This document shows, piece after piece, positions 8,378 to 16,702 of a stretch of 32,791 bases of DNA. The notes beneath the pieces are model-generated. The model was not told the origin of the DNA. It saw nothing but the letters and a program-made list of their open reading frames with translations, and searched no databases. The stretch is from Lachnospiraceae bacterium (GTDB lineage: Bacteria > Bacillota > Clostridia > Lachnospirales > Lachnospiraceae). The DNA lies in contig JAQYAV010000068.1 of the NCBI GenBank assembly GCA_029338675.1, positions 1 through 32,791 on the forward strand. The letters run 5' to 3'. The position numbers and the translations under genes were made by a program. The first letter of the stretch is position 1. Each line of letters opens with the position of its first letter.

Positions 8378-9217
8378 TTAATTCCTCCTTAGTTCATCCG
8401 CTATTTCGCTAATTTTTCTCAATCTATGATTCACTCCTGATTTTCCAAGAGGCGGATTCAAATTATTACCAATTTCTTTAAGTGGCATCTCTGGTTCTGC
8501 CATTCTTAGCTCTGCCACAGCTCTAAGATTATGTGGCAAATATGAAAGACCTTTAACACTTTCAATGTATCTTATATCTTCCATTTGTTTTACAGCCGCA
8601 TTAACAGTTTTGTTTATATTTGCAGCCTCACAATTCACTTTGCGATTAACAGAATTACGCATTTCCTTTAAGATTCTAACATTTTCCATATCCATTAAAG
8701 ATATATACGCCCCCATGATATTTAGGATATCAACTATCATTGATGCATCCTTAATATACACAACATGATATTTTTTTCTTAATATATATCTAGGCTCTAT
8801 GCCAAAATCTTTTAATATATTCATCAACACTTCAACCTGTTCAAGATTATCGCAAGTTATTTCAAAATGATAACCTTTCTGCGGGTCGGTTATTGAACCT
8901 GAAGCAATAAATGCCCCTCGAATAAATGCCTGTTTGCAACAACTACGTTCAATTAATATTGTATTAATACAATATCCATCCTTAAGCTTAATTAATTTAA
9001 GAGTTTTCTGATCTTCATCACTAGCTAAATCAATATTAAGTGAACTAATCATCTTAGCATATCTATTTATAGCAAAATCATTTTGCTCTTTATCTGTAGT
9101 AATTTTGTTATCAAATCCATTTAACATTACAAATGCAGATAATTCAGCACATTTGCAATGTCTAGAGCTAACATTTATAGTGCACAGCTCTTCTTTTACC
9201 TTTAGAGAAAACGACAT
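8378..9217 (-). CDS. whiA: WhiA, DNA-binding regulator
   Basis: The protein has 279 residues, a little shorter than typical WhiA (about 300-330). The N-terminal half is the LAGLIDADG homing-endonuclease-like fold (SFSLKVKEEL, RGAFIASGSITDPQKGYHFE, Cys-rich CCKQAF). The C-terminus is a helix-turn-helix region (about 225-275) with EMPLKEIGNNLNPPLGKSGVNHR. In Gram-positive bacteria WhiA is a nucleoid-associated regulator linked to division and, in actinomycetes, to sporulation. It starts 6 bases after rapZ, with its AAAGGAG site overlapping the rapZ stop. Its own stop lies 2 bases from the crh-like start. The usual yvcK gene between rapZ and whiA is absent here. Confidence 0.93.
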   Translation of the reverse strand: MSFSLKVKEELCTINVSSRHCKCAELSAFVMLNGFDNKITTDKEQNDFAINRYAKMISSLNIDLASDEDQKTLKLIKLKDGYCINTILIERSCCKQAFIRGAFIASGSITDPQKGYHFEITCDNLEQVEVLMNILKDFGIEPRYILRKKYHVVYIKDASMIVDILNIMGAYISLMDMENVRILKEMRNSVNRKVNCEAANINKTVNAAVKQMEDIRYIESVKGLSYLPHNLRAVAELRMAEPEMPLKEIGNNLNPPLGKSGVNHRLRKISEIADELRRN

Positions 9218-9223
9218 AATATG

Positions 9224-10099
9224 TTATTCTCCTTTAACAATTTTATCCTTTCCAATATCTCTATGGAATAATCTTACAGAATATGGAAGTTTAGACAATT
9301 CATTATATAGTCCGTTGGCTACTGTAACTGATCTATGCTTTCCACCTGTGCATCCTATTGATACCACTAACTGATTCTTGCCCTCCTTCTTATAATTAGG
9401 CAACAAAAATTCAATTATAGAAGAAAGTTTATTCATAAATTCTTTATATTCATCGCATGAACTTACCATATCTGAAACAGGTTTGTCATTACCAGTCATT
9501 GGACGTAATTCCAAATTATAATATGGATTAGGTAAAAATCTAACGTCAAATACTAAATCTGAATCTCTTGGTATTCCATATTTATAGCCAAAAGACATTA
9601 TAGTAACTATCATATTGTTATAGTTAACACCATCAACAAAAATCTTCTCAATCTCTCTCTTAAGTTCCCTCGTTAAAAGAGTGCTTGTATCTATAATATA
9701 ATCAGCCTTAAGTCTAAGAAAATCAATTTTTTCTCGTTCAGCTCTTATTCCATCATTAATTCTTTTACCATTAGATAATGGGTGCTTTCTTCTAGTTTCC
9801 TTATATCTTTTTACCAAAGATTCCTCAGATGCATCCAAAAATAATATCTCGTAATTGTAATTATTTTTTTTCATGTCTTCTAGACATAATGTAAGTTCAC
9901 CAAGTGCCTCTCCACTTCTAATGTCTATTCCAATTGCAACATCATCAACCTCTAATTGATCATCATGTGCTATTTCGGCAAACTTTTTAATAAGCATTAC
10001 TGGCAAATTATCTACACAAAAAAAGCCATTATCCTCAAGCATTTTTAGAGCTGTAGATTTCCCTGCCCCACTCATACCTGTAACAATTACGAATCTCAT
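9224..10099 (-). CDS. rapZ: RapZ (YvcJ) nucleotide-binding protein
   Basis: The protein has 291 residues. The N-terminal P-loop kinase-like domain has Walker A GMSGAGKST (residues 8-16). The C-terminal domain has the family signature SIGCTGGKHRSV (about 247-258). In E. coli RapZ controls glucosamine-6-phosphate synthase through small RNAs and senses glucosamine-6-phosphate. In Bacillus YvcJ hydrolyses nucleotides and affects competence. Here the partner is not evident, but the neighbours MurB and WhiA fit an envelope link. The start overlaps the murB stop by 4 bases (ATGA type). Confidence 0.95.
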   Translation of the reverse strand: MRFVIVTGMSGAGKSTALKMLEDNGFFCVDNLPVMLIKKFAEIAHDDQLEVDDVAIGIDIRSGEALGELTLCLEDMKKNNYNYEILFLDASEESLVKRYKETRRKHPLSNGKRINDGIRAEREKIDFLRLKADYIIDTSTLLTRELKREIEKIFVDGVNYNNMIVTIMSFGYKYGIPRDSDLVFDVRFLPNPYYNLELRPMTGNDKPVSDMVSSCDEYKEFMNKLSSIIEFLLPNYKKEGKNQLVVSIGCTGGKHRSVTVANGLYNELSKLPYSVRLFHRDIGKDKIVKGE

Positions 10100-10974
10100 A
10101 ATATAATTTTTACCTCCGGTTCAAGAACAACACCAAATTTATCATTAACAATCTTTTTTACATCATTAATTAATGCTATCACATCTTTACTAGTGGCATT
10201 ATCATAATTAATTACAAAGCCACAATGCTTATCAGATACCATTGCTCCACCAATTCGATAGCCTCTAAGTCCACAGTCATCAATAAGCTTAGCAGCAAAA
10301 TATCCTTCTGGTCTTTTAAATGTAGAACCTGCACTTGGATATTCTAATGGTTGCTTTGATACCCTAGCTTCTTTAAGCTCCTGCATCTTTTGCTCAATCA
10401 AGGCTACATCGCCTTTTTCAAGCTTCAAACCAACACCAATAACAATCTTATCTTCATCAACGATACTCTTTCTATATGCAAATTCCATATCTTCACATAA
10501 GTATCTTTTTATCGAACCAAACTCTAGTATATCAACATACTCAACAATATCCTTCATCTCGCCACCATAAGCACCTGCGTTCATTACGATTGCACCACCT
10601 ATAGTACCCGGAATACCAGCGGCAAATTCCATACCCTTTAGTCCATTATCCTTGGCAACAGAAGAAACCTTAGAAAGCATAGCTCCTGCACTTGCATAAA
10701 TTCGGTTTTCATCCACATAAACACTATTCATATCATTTGTTTTAATAATATAGCCATCAAAGCCTTCATCTGAAAAAAGCAAATTACTACCGTTACCAAT
10801 GACAAGATAACGTTCACCATTTTCTTTGCAGTAATTAACCAGTAAACTAAGTTCCGATGCATCCTTAGGCATGAATATACGCTTTGCAGCTCCACCAATA
10901 CGAAATGTACTATAATAGCAAAGCTTTTCATTATCTTTATGCTTTATTTCTTCAATCACACTAATCATTCTCAT
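10096..10974 (-). CDS. murB: UDP-N-acetylenolpyruvoylglucosamine reductase (MurB)
   Basis: The protein has 292 residues. It is an FAD-dependent cytoplasmic enzyme that reduces UDP-GlcNAc-enolpyruvate to UDP-MurNAc for peptidoglycan synthesis. Visible signatures are the FAD-binding stretch YSTFRIGGAA and GNGSNLLFSD, AAGIPGTIGGAIVMNAGAYGGE, and the active-site YPSAGSTFKRPEG with its proton-donor Ser. A Glu near the C-terminus (LEPEVKII) is also expected to be catalytic. The pattern fits the type II enzymes of Firmicutes. Two ATG codons (residues 1 and 3) are possible and the ribosome site is weak, so the exact start is uncertain by two codons. It is the first gene of murB-rapZ-whiA-crh. Confidence 0.95.
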   Translation of the reverse strand: MRMISVIEEIKHKDNEKLCYYSTFRIGGAAKRIFMPKDASELSLLVNYCKENGERYLVIGNGSNLLFSDEGFDGYIIKTNDMNSVYVDENRIYASAGAMLSKVSSVAKDNGLKGMEFAAGIPGTIGGAIVMNAGAYGGEMKDIVEYVDILEFGSIKRYLCEDMEFAYRKSIVDEDKIVIGVGLKLEKGDVALIEQKMQELKEARVSKQPLEYPSAGSTFKRPEGYFAAKLIDDCGLRGYRIGGAMVSDKHCGFVINYDNATSKDVIALINDVKKIVNDKFGVVLEPEVKIIL

Positions 10975-10992
10975 TTCTAAATTATTTTATTC

Positions 10993-11043
10993 AAAAAAAA
11001 TGGAATCCATAACACTAACTTATCATACATTATAGACTCCATT
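10993..11043 (-). terminator. Main terminator after the glucokinase gene
   Basis: On the minus strand a 14-bp stem (arms 11030-11043 and 10999-11012, two G-T pairs) is followed by eight T (10993-11000). It lies between the glucokinase and murB and has a candidate murB promoter within its loop and upstream arm. Confidence 0.75.
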
Positions 11044-11050
11044 AATTCAA
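11022..11050 (-). promoter_or_regulatory. Candidate murB promoter inside the terminator
   Basis: On the minus strand TTGAAT (11045-11050) and TATGAT (11022-11027) are separated by 17 bases. The -10 lies in the loop of the glucokinase terminator, so transcription would start inside the downstream arm. This is the only promoter-like match I see before murB. Confidence 0.4.
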
Positions 11051-11075
11051 TATATAATTATATAGATTTTTTCGC

Positions 11076-11096
11076 AAAAAAATCACTTTTCAAGTG
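11076..11096 (-). terminator. Small first terminator after the glucokinase gene
   Basis: On the minus strand CACTT and AAGTG flank a 3-nt loop just after the glucokinase stop and are followed by A and seven T. It would act in tandem with the larger hairpin at 10993-11043. Confidence 0.45.
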
Positions 11097-11101
11097 CATT
11101 T

Positions 11102-12049
11102 TTACTCATCAATGCCAAGAACAGCACATGCACCACCATAAATTCCAGCATCATTTCCAAGTGTTGCCAATGTAAATTTTGTTTTTCTACAAGCATGAAA
11201 TACACTATCTACATAATACTTTTCAACTGTTTTAGTAATAATATCTCCTGCCTTTGAAACACCACCGCCAATTACAAAAACTTCAGGATCAACTACACAT
11301 GAAATCTGAGCCAAAGCTTTTCCTAAATATTTTCCATGTTCTTCAACTAAAGAAACTGCAAGCTCGTCTCCATTTTTTGCAGCATCAAATATTTCTTTTG
11401 CTGAAATGTATTGCACATTTCTTAAGCTTGATGGTTTATCGGTATTATTTAATGCATTATTTGCTAATCTAACTATTCCTGTTGCAGAAGTATATTGCTC
11501 AAGACATCCTTTTCTTCCACATCCACATTCATCTGTCTCAGAATCATTTACCTGAAGATGACCAATCTCTCCACCTGCTCCATTAAACCCTGCTAACATC
11601 TTTCCGCCAATAATTATTCCACCACCTACTCCTGTTCCAAGAGTAACCATGATTATATCCTTGTAGCCCTTTCCGCCACCTTGCCACATCTCGCCAAGAG
11701 CTGCCATATTAGCATCATTTCCTGCTTTTACCTTAAGTGCTGTAAGTTTTTCTAACTCTTCAGCAACATTAAATATTCCCCATCCAAGATTAACACAGCG
11801 AAGAACTGTACCGTCTTCTTTAACCGGGCCTGGAACTCCCATTCCTATACCAGCAACAGATTCCTTATCGATAAGCTTTTCAGCCATTACATCCTTAATA
11901 AACTCAGCAATATCAGATAAAATATACTTTCCGCCTTCATTTGTTCTAGTTGGGATTTCTGATTTGTATAATAATTCTCCATCTATAGAAAAAAGACCTA
12001 TTTTAACAGTTGTTCCACCTATATCTACTCCAAATACATACTTTACCAT
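11102..12049 (-). CDS. glcK: ROK-family glucokinase
   Basis: The protein has 315 residues. It is a cytoplasmic sugar kinase, most likely ATP-dependent glucose phosphorylation feeding glycolysis and, here, glycogen synthesis. The phosphate-binding motif DIGGTTVKIG is at the N-terminus. The ROK signature region has GGEIGHL, and CGCGRKGCLEQY (about 174-185) carries the zinc-binding cysteines. VTLGTGVGGG and FVIGGGV complete the ATP-binding pattern. AGGAGG lies 7 bases before ATG and 21 bases separate it from hprK, so the two form an operon. Other ROK hexose kinases (fructose, N-acetylmannosamine) cannot be excluded from sequence alone. Confidence 0.88.
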   Translation of the reverse strand: MVKYVFGVDIGGTTVKIGLFSIDGELLYKSEIPTRTNEGGKYILSDIAEFIKDVMAEKLIDKESVAGIGMGVPGPVKEDGTVLRCVNLGWGIFNVAEELEKLTALKVKAGNDANMAALGEMWQGGGKGYKDIIMVTLGTGVGGGIIIGGKMLAGFNGAGGEIGHLQVNDSETDECGCGRKGCLEQYTSATGIVRLANNALNNTDKPSSLRNVQYISAKEIFDAAKNGDELAVSLVEEHGKYLGKALAQISCVVDPEVFVIGGGVSKAGDIITKTVEKYYVDSVFHACRKTKFTLATLGNDAGIYGGACAVLGIDE

Positions 12050-12070
12050 GTTAATCCTCCTAAATCTGAT

Positions 12071-13015
12071 TTATGAATTCTTAGTCATATTATTTGTTAT
12101 GTTGTTATAGAATTCCTGCGCTGCATTATAGCCCATCTTTTTCTGTCTATGATTTACCGCTGCCGACTCAACGATAATTGCAATATTTCTACCTGGTCTA
12201 ACTGGAACAGAATAGCTTACTACCTTGTTACCGAGGAACTCTGTATAATGATCCTCTAAGCCTAATCGATCATAATTTGCCTCTTTGTCCCACTCTTCTA
12301 AATGAACAACCAAATCAATTGTCTGAGTATCCTTTACACACTCAATACCAAACAATGTTTTAACATTAATTATTCCAATTCCTCGAAGTTCTATGAAATG
12401 CTTCAATATCTCAGGTGCCGAACCTACTAATGTCTCATCACTTACTTTTTTTATTTCAACAACATCATCAGAAACCAATCGATGACCTCTCTTTATTAGC
12501 TCAATAGCAGCTTCGCTCTTACCGATTCCGCTATCGCCCATAATAAGAACACCCTCACCATAAACATCAACTAATACTGCATGAATTGATACACGTGGTG
12601 CCAACTGCACATGTAACCATCTTACAACTTCATGAACAAATTCTGATGTAGTAGCTGATTTATCAGTCAAAATAGGTACACCATGTCTTTTTCCTGCTTC
12701 AATAATAAAATCATAAGGTTTAATATTTCTACAAAATATCATACAAGGTATCTTATACGAGAAGATTTTGTCAAATATTTCAATATTCTCTTCCTCGGTA
12801 TGCATATTAGCAATATATGCATGCTCTACATTTCCACATATCTGTATACGTGCTGAATCAAAGTGTTCAAAGAAACCTGTCAACTGAACTGCAGGTCTAT
12901 TCATATTAGGATCTTTAATTAATATTTTATCTGTGTCAATGTCAGGAGTATGATTAATAAGATTCATTTTATTAATCAAATCTGTGACGGTTACACTATA
13001 TTCTTCATCTTCCAT
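12071..13015 (-). CDS. hprK: HPr kinase/phosphorylase, start revised
   Basis: The frame is open from 13045. I place the start at 13015 (314 residues, MEDEEYSVTV) because GGAGG lies about 6-7 bases before that ATG. The enzyme phosphorylates and dephosphorylates Ser46 of HPr and Crh, setting carbon catabolite repression. The N-terminal domain is followed by the kinase domain with HAVLVDVYGEGVLIMG and the P-loop GDSGIGKS at 160-167. After these come VSDDVV, the family signature around RGIGIINVKTLFG and a C-terminal helix (RQKKMGYNAAQEFY). Its likely substrate is encoded about 4 kb away as the Glu15 Crh-like protein, plus a true HPr elsewhere. An extended -10 promoter precedes it. Confidence 0.95.
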   Translation of the reverse strand: MEDEEYSVTVTDLINKMNLINHTPDIDTDKILIKDPNMNRPAVQLTGFFEHFDSARIQICGNVEHAYIANMHTEEENIEIFDKIFSYKIPCMIFCRNIKPYDFIIEAGKRHGVPILTDKSATTSEFVHEVVRWLHVQLAPRVSIHAVLVDVYGEGVLIMGDSGIGKSEAAIELIKRGHRLVSDDVVEIKKVSDETLVGSAPEILKHFIELRGIGIINVKTLFGIECVKDTQTIDLVVHLEEWDKEANYDRLGLEDHYTEFLGNKVVSYSVPVRPGRNIAIIVESAAVNHRQKKMGYNAAQEFYNNITNNMTKNS

Positions 13016-13050
13016 ATATATCCTCCGTACAAATAATTTTAGCAAGCAAC

Positions 13051-13078
13051 ATTATACCACAAGTCCCCTATAAAATAA
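13051..13078 (-). promoter_or_regulatory. Promoter of hprK-glcK with extended -10
   Basis: On the minus strand TATAAT (13051-13056) is preceded by TGG, forming an extended -10. A weak -35 TTATTT (13073-13078) is 16 bases upstream. It lies between the spoVG terminator and hprK. Confidence 0.65.
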
Positions 13079-13116
13079 AGAAACAAAGTGTCCATGTTTA
13101 GATAATATAACGTCTT

Positions 13117-13157
13117 AACAAAGAAAAAGAGACTGTCGCACAAAATGTGCGACAGCC
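13117..13157 (-). terminator. Strong terminator after spoVG
   Basis: On the minus strand a perfect 10-bp stem CTGTCGCACA/TGTGCGACAG (13133-13155) with a 3-nt loop is followed by a T-rich stretch (TCTCTTTTTCTTT). It ends the glgC-glgD-spoVG transcript. Confidence 0.9.
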
Positions 13158-13169
13158 CCTAAATAAAAT

Positions 13170-13439
13170 TTACTCTTCAGTTTCAGAAGCAGTCTCCATA
13201 TACTTTTCAAGTATCAACGACTGTATTCTATCTCTTGTTTCAGAATTAATTGGATGCGCAATATCTCTATACTCTCCATCCGCAGATTTACGACTAGGCA
13301 TTGCAATAAACAATCCCTTATCTCCCTCAATAACCTTAATATCATGAACAACGAATTCGTTATCTATTGTAATAGAAACAACCGCTCTCATCTTGCCATC
13401 TTTTGCTACCTTTCTTACTCTCACATCTGTAATCTGCAT
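13170..13439 (-). CDS. spoVG: SpoVG regulator
   Basis: The protein has 89 residues. It is a small conserved nucleic-acid-binding regulator known from Bacillus sporulation and from staphylococcal capsule and virulence control. The family core is complete: [42 protein letters not shown] and [13 protein letters not shown]. The usual length is 84-100 residues. A strong AGGGGG site precedes ATG. It starts 30 bases after the glgD stop with no terminator between, so it appears to be the third gene of the glgC-glgD transcript. That is an unusual partnership and could link glycogen storage to developmental state. Confidence 0.95.
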   Translation of the reverse strand: MQITDVRVRKVAKDGKMRAVVSITIDNEFVVHDIKVIEGDKGLFIAMPSRKSADGEYRDIAHPINSETRDRIQSLILEKYMETASETEE

Positions 13440-13469
13440 AATAATCCCCCTTATTAAATCGTAATATGT

Positions 13470-14603
13470 CTATAATGCGTATCTAAAATTTTTCTCAACA
13501 ACCACTTTAATTTCACCATTTTCACCTTTGTGAATTGTATTTGCTCTTAACGTGTCCCTACTTTCAACAATACAGTTCTCAATGTATGAATTGTCACCGA
13601 TATGTACATCGTTAAGAATAATAGAATTCTTAATTACACAATTATTGCCAATGTAAACCTTCTTAAACAAGATAGAATTCTCAACAGTACCATTAATAAT
13701 ACTTCCACTTGCAACTAAACTATTATTTACTACTGCAGTTTCATTATACTTTGCAGGTGGTAAATCTTCTACCTTTGAGAAAATATCCGGATGCTCTCTA
13801 AAGAAATAATCTCTTATATCTTTATGAAGGAAATCCATATTAGTTTTATAGTACGATTCAATTGTACTTATGTTTCTCCAGTAAGACTCAAGCTTGTAAG
13901 CATAAATTTTCTTCACATTCTTATATCTTACTAAAATATCACTTACAAAATCAGTTCTTCCTTCAGCTGCACAAGCTTCAAGAAGTTCAATAAGTTGTCT
14001 TCTTCTAACAACATAAACACCAATAGATGCTGTATTTGTTTCTGCAACAAGAGGTTTTTCCTCAAAATCAAGAATTCGCTTATCAGGTCCAATCTTAACA
14101 ACACCAAATCTGTTAATGTCATCGTCATTAGCCTGTATATCCTTACAAACAACAGTTATATCTGCTCCTGTTGCAATATGCTCCTCAAGTACTTTATTGT
14201 AGTCTAACTTATAAACACCATCACCAGATGCAATTACAACATAAGGCTCATGTGCATTCTTCAAGAAATTAATATTCTGATAAAGAGCATCAGCTGTACC
14301 CTTATACCAAAAACTATTTGTTGAAGTAATTGTTGGAGTAAACAAGTAAAGACCACCTTGTTTTCTACCAAAATCCCACCACTTAGATGAATTAAGATGT
14401 TCATTAAGCGAACGCGAATTATATTGGGTAAATACTGCAACCTTCTGAATATGTGAGTTAGTCATATTAGAAAGTGTAAAATCAATAGCTCTGTAGCTTC
14501 CAACAATAGGCATAGCCGCTATAGCTCTCTTTGCCGACAAATCGCCCATTCTAGTATTGTTTCCACCAGCTAAAATAATACCTATAGCTCTCATATTATT
14601 CAC
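13470..14603 (-). CDS. glgD: GlgD, regulatory subunit of ADP-glucose pyrophosphorylase
   Basis: The protein has 377 residues and is a paralogue of GlgC. The nucleotidyltransferase N-terminus is present but altered: [20 protein letters not shown] replaces the catalytic GGxGxRLxxLTxxxxKPA pattern, so substrate-binding residues are lost. The C-terminal left-handed beta-helix of hexapeptide repeats is retained (about 285-355). In Firmicutes GlgD assembles with GlgC and raises its activity in the first step of glycogen synthesis. Its start overlaps the end of glgC by 8 bases, which favours coupled translation. Confidence 0.93.
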   Translation of the reverse strand: MNNMRAIGIILAGGNNTRMGDLSAKRAIAAMPIVGSYRAIDFTLSNMTNSHIQKVAVFTQYNSRSLNEHLNSSKWWDFGRKQGGLYLFTPTITSTNSFWYKGTADALYQNINFLKNAHEPYVVIASGDGVYKLDYNKVLEEHIATGADITVVCKDIQANDDDINRFGVVKIGPDKRILDFEEKPLVAETNTASIGVYVVRRRQLIELLEACAAEGRTDFVSDILVRYKNVKKIYAYKLESYWRNISTIESYYKTNMDFLHKDIRDYFFREHPDIFSKVEDLPPAKYNETAVVNNSLVASGSIINGTVENSILFKKVYIGNNCVIKNSIILNDVHIGDNSYIENCIVESRDTLRANTIHKGENGEIKVVVEKNFRYAL

Positions 14604-15864
14604 CTACCTTTATTATACTAGCACCACTCTTAAGTAGGCCATCTGGATACTCATCAATAGTTGTCTCGCCGAAAATAGCAACATTCTTGCCAATTTTCAC
14701 TCCATCAGGTATTACAGAATTTTCTCCAATTGTAACAAGACCATATGAATAAATATGTGGAGCTAGCTCATTAGGAGCTTCTTCTCCTACGCCGAGCTCA
14801 GCATTATTACCAATAACAACTCCTTCAGCAATTATTGCTTTATCAATTACTGTTCCATCACCAATAACTGCACCATTCATAATGATTGAGTTTTTAACCT
14901 TAGCACCCTTACCAATCACTACACCTGATCCAATTACAGAGCAGTCGATATCACCATAAATTTCTGTTCCTTCACCAACAATGCTCTTTGTCACTGAGCT
15001 TCCTTCAGCAATATACTGTGGTGGTAAAACATCACTTTTAGTGTAGATTCTCCAAAACTCTTCATATAAGTTAAATTCTGGAATAATATCAATTAACTCC
15101 ATATTAGCCTCCCAATATGAGCCTAATGTTCCAACATCTTTCCAGTATCCCTTATAATCATAAGCACAAATCTTCTTGCCATTTTCATGACAATATGGAA
15201 TGATATGTTTACCAAAGTCGCACGAAGGCTGATCCTTCATTAATGTAAGTGCTTCCTTTAATAACTTCCAATTGAATATGTAAATTCCCATTGAAGCTTT
15301 ATCACTTCTTGGATGTTCAGGTTTTTCCTCGAATTCCAAAATTCTACCTGTCTCATCTGTAATTACAACACCAAATCTACTTGCTTCCTCAATAGGAACC
15401 TGATATGTTGCAATTGTAATATCTGCTTTACTAGTCTTATGATAGTCAAGCATCATCTCATAATCCATCTTATATATATGGTCTCCTGAAAGAATCAAAA
15501 CATAATCAGGGTTATAATAGTCAATATATTCAATATTCTGATAAATAGCATTAGCAGTACCAGTATACCACTGGCTATTAGTGCTTTTCTCATATGGTGG
15601 AAGTACCGTAACTCCTCCTATGTTACGATCCAAATCCCAAGGCATTCCGATACCAATATGTTGATTTAACCTAAGAGGTCTATACTGAGTAAGTACACCA
15701 ACAGTATCGATGCCCGAGTTAATACAGTTACTTAACGGAAAATCTATTATTTTATATTTTCCACCAAACGCAACTGCTGGTTTAGCAAGCTTGGAAGTAA
15801 GAACACCTAATCTACTACCTTGTCCACCTGCCAAAAGCATAGCTATCATTTCTTTCTTAATCAT
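14596..15864 (-). CDS. glgC: Glucose-1-phosphate adenylyltransferase (GlgC)
   Basis: The protein has 422 residues. It makes ADP-glucose from ATP and glucose-1-phosphate, the committed step of bacterial glycogen synthesis. The N-terminal catalytic domain has the intact motif [18 protein letters not shown] (residues 13-30), then [13 protein letters not shown], the GTANAIYQN segment and [10 protein letters not shown]. The C-terminal beta-helix region (about 290-400) carries hexapeptide-type repeats ([20 protein letters not shown]). A strong GGGGTG ribosome site and SigA-type promoters precede it. No glgA, glgB or glgP lies in this window. Confidence 0.95.
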   Translation of the reverse strand: MIKKEMIAMLLAGGQGSRLGVLTSKLAKPAVAFGGKYKIIDFPLSNCINSGIDTVGVLTQYRPLRLNQHIGIGMPWDLDRNIGGVTVLPPYEKSTNSQWYTGTANAIYQNIEYIDYYNPDYVLILSGDHIYKMDYEMMLDYHKTSKADITIATYQVPIEEASRFGVVITDETGRILEFEEKPEHPRSDKASMGIYIFNWKLLKEALTLMKDQPSCDFGKHIIPYCHENGKKICAYDYKGYWKDVGTLGSYWEANMELIDIIPEFNLYEEFWRIYTKSDVLPPQYIAEGSSVTKSIVGEGTEIYGDIDCSVIGSGVVIGKGAKVKNSIIMNGAVIGDGTVIDKAIIAEGVVIGNNAELGVGEEAPNELAPHIYSYGLVTIGENSVIPDGVKIGKNVAIFGETTIDEYPDGLLKSGASIIKVGE

Positions 15865-15895
15865 AGTGTCACCCCTTTTAGCATATTATGGTTAC

Positions 15896-15923
15896 ATTAT
15901 ATCATTTTTATCGTAAATTTCAA
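15896..15923 (-). promoter_or_regulatory. Promoter of glgC-glgD-spoVG
   Basis: On the minus strand TTGAAA (15918-15923) and a perfect TATAAT (15896-15901) are separated by 16 bases, about 30 bases before the glgC start. A second weaker candidate lies upstream: TTGTAA (15983-15988), 18 bases, TATACT (15959-15964). Confidence 0.75.
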
Positions 15924-16076
15924 ATACTTTTAGGCATTTTTTATATTTTTTTACGCAAAGTATACTACAATGTGGTTATTTTTTACAATTATTTTTCTTT
16001 TATAAACATTTTTTGACATTTTTTATACAAAACTTGGTTCATTTTCTTCTTCGCACAATAAACTATCACCTTTTTT

Positions 16077-16236
16077 AATGGTAAATTTCCTTATTTTATA
16101 CTAATACACTTTCTTATTTTACGGTAATATACTTTCTTCTTGTATGCCAATGTATTTCTACCTTTTGTACTAATACTCTTTCTTGTTTTACGGTAATATA
16201 CTTTCTTCTTGTATGCCAATATACTTTCTGCTTTTA
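16077..16236. repeat. Nested 23-bp / 69-bp tandem repeats upstream of glgC
   Basis: The 426-base gap between glgC and the next gene holds no convincing coding sequence. Two copies of a 69-base unit (16099-16167 and 16168-16236) match at about 60 of 69 positions. Each is itself three related units of 22-24 bases, roughly nnTAATACnCTTTCTTnTTTTAC, giving six subunits. A weaker seventh unit precedes them at about 16077-16098. They lie about 175 bases upstream of the main glgC promoter. Confidence 0.85.
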
Positions 16237-16248
16237 CATTAATAAATA

Positions 16249-16277
16249 TAAAAGAGTCCACATTAAAATGCGGACTC
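16249..16277 (-). terminator. Terminator after the small helical protein gene
   Basis: On the minus strand an 11-bp stem (GAGTCC...GGACTC, one G-T pair, 16254-16277) is followed by a T-rich tail. It lies 13 bases beyond the stop of the gene at 16291-16659 and before the tandem repeats. Confidence 0.8.
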
Positions 16278-16290
16278 GTATAAATTAACT

Positions 16291-16659
16291 TTATGCTGTC
16301 ATTAACTGATTAGCTGCTTTATCCATTGTCTCTAAAAATGGAAGGAAATCATCCTGTAAGCAATTAGCTATTTTTTTGTCATCTTTTTGGCGTAATACCT
16401 CTTGCAATCGAGTAACTGCTGCTGACATTCCATTCTTATCAACAACATTATCTTTTTCGTTAATTCTTTTTTCACAAGCATTAAAAACTTCAATTACCCA
16501 ATTTATGCCTTTAATTACTAAACCAAAAAGAGCATCTGTATCCTCTTGTCTATTATCTTTAAGTTCGCCAATTAACTCTTTAGTTCCATATATTATTTTG
16601 GGACTATAATCAACCAACTCATTAAGTACATCATTTTGTAGTTCTAATTTTGTCTTCAT
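16291..16659 (-). CDS. Small helical protein of unknown function
   Basis: The protein has 122 residues and is predicted almost wholly alpha-helical from its heptad-like pattern. It is charged and has no membrane segment or signal peptide. I do not recognise a family. Landmarks are ELVDYSPKIIYGTKELIGEL near the N-terminus and FLPFLETMDKAANQL at the C-terminus. GGAGG lies about 12 bases before ATG, slightly far. It follows the SPFH gene by 43 bases and ends at a strong terminator, so it appears to be the last gene of the NfeD-SPFH unit. That makes it a candidate accessory of the SPFH complex. Helical-bundle proteins are easily misassigned, so I give no function. Confidence 0.75.
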   Translation of the reverse strand: MKTKLELQNDVLNELVDYSPKIIYGTKELIGELKDNRQEDTDALFGLVIKGINWVIEVFNACEKRINEKDNVVDKNGMSAAVTRLQEVLRQKDDKKIANCLQDDFLPFLETMDKAANQLMTA

Positions 16660-16702
16660 AATACGTAAAATCCTCCAAAATATAATTTTTCAGTATAATG
16701 TA

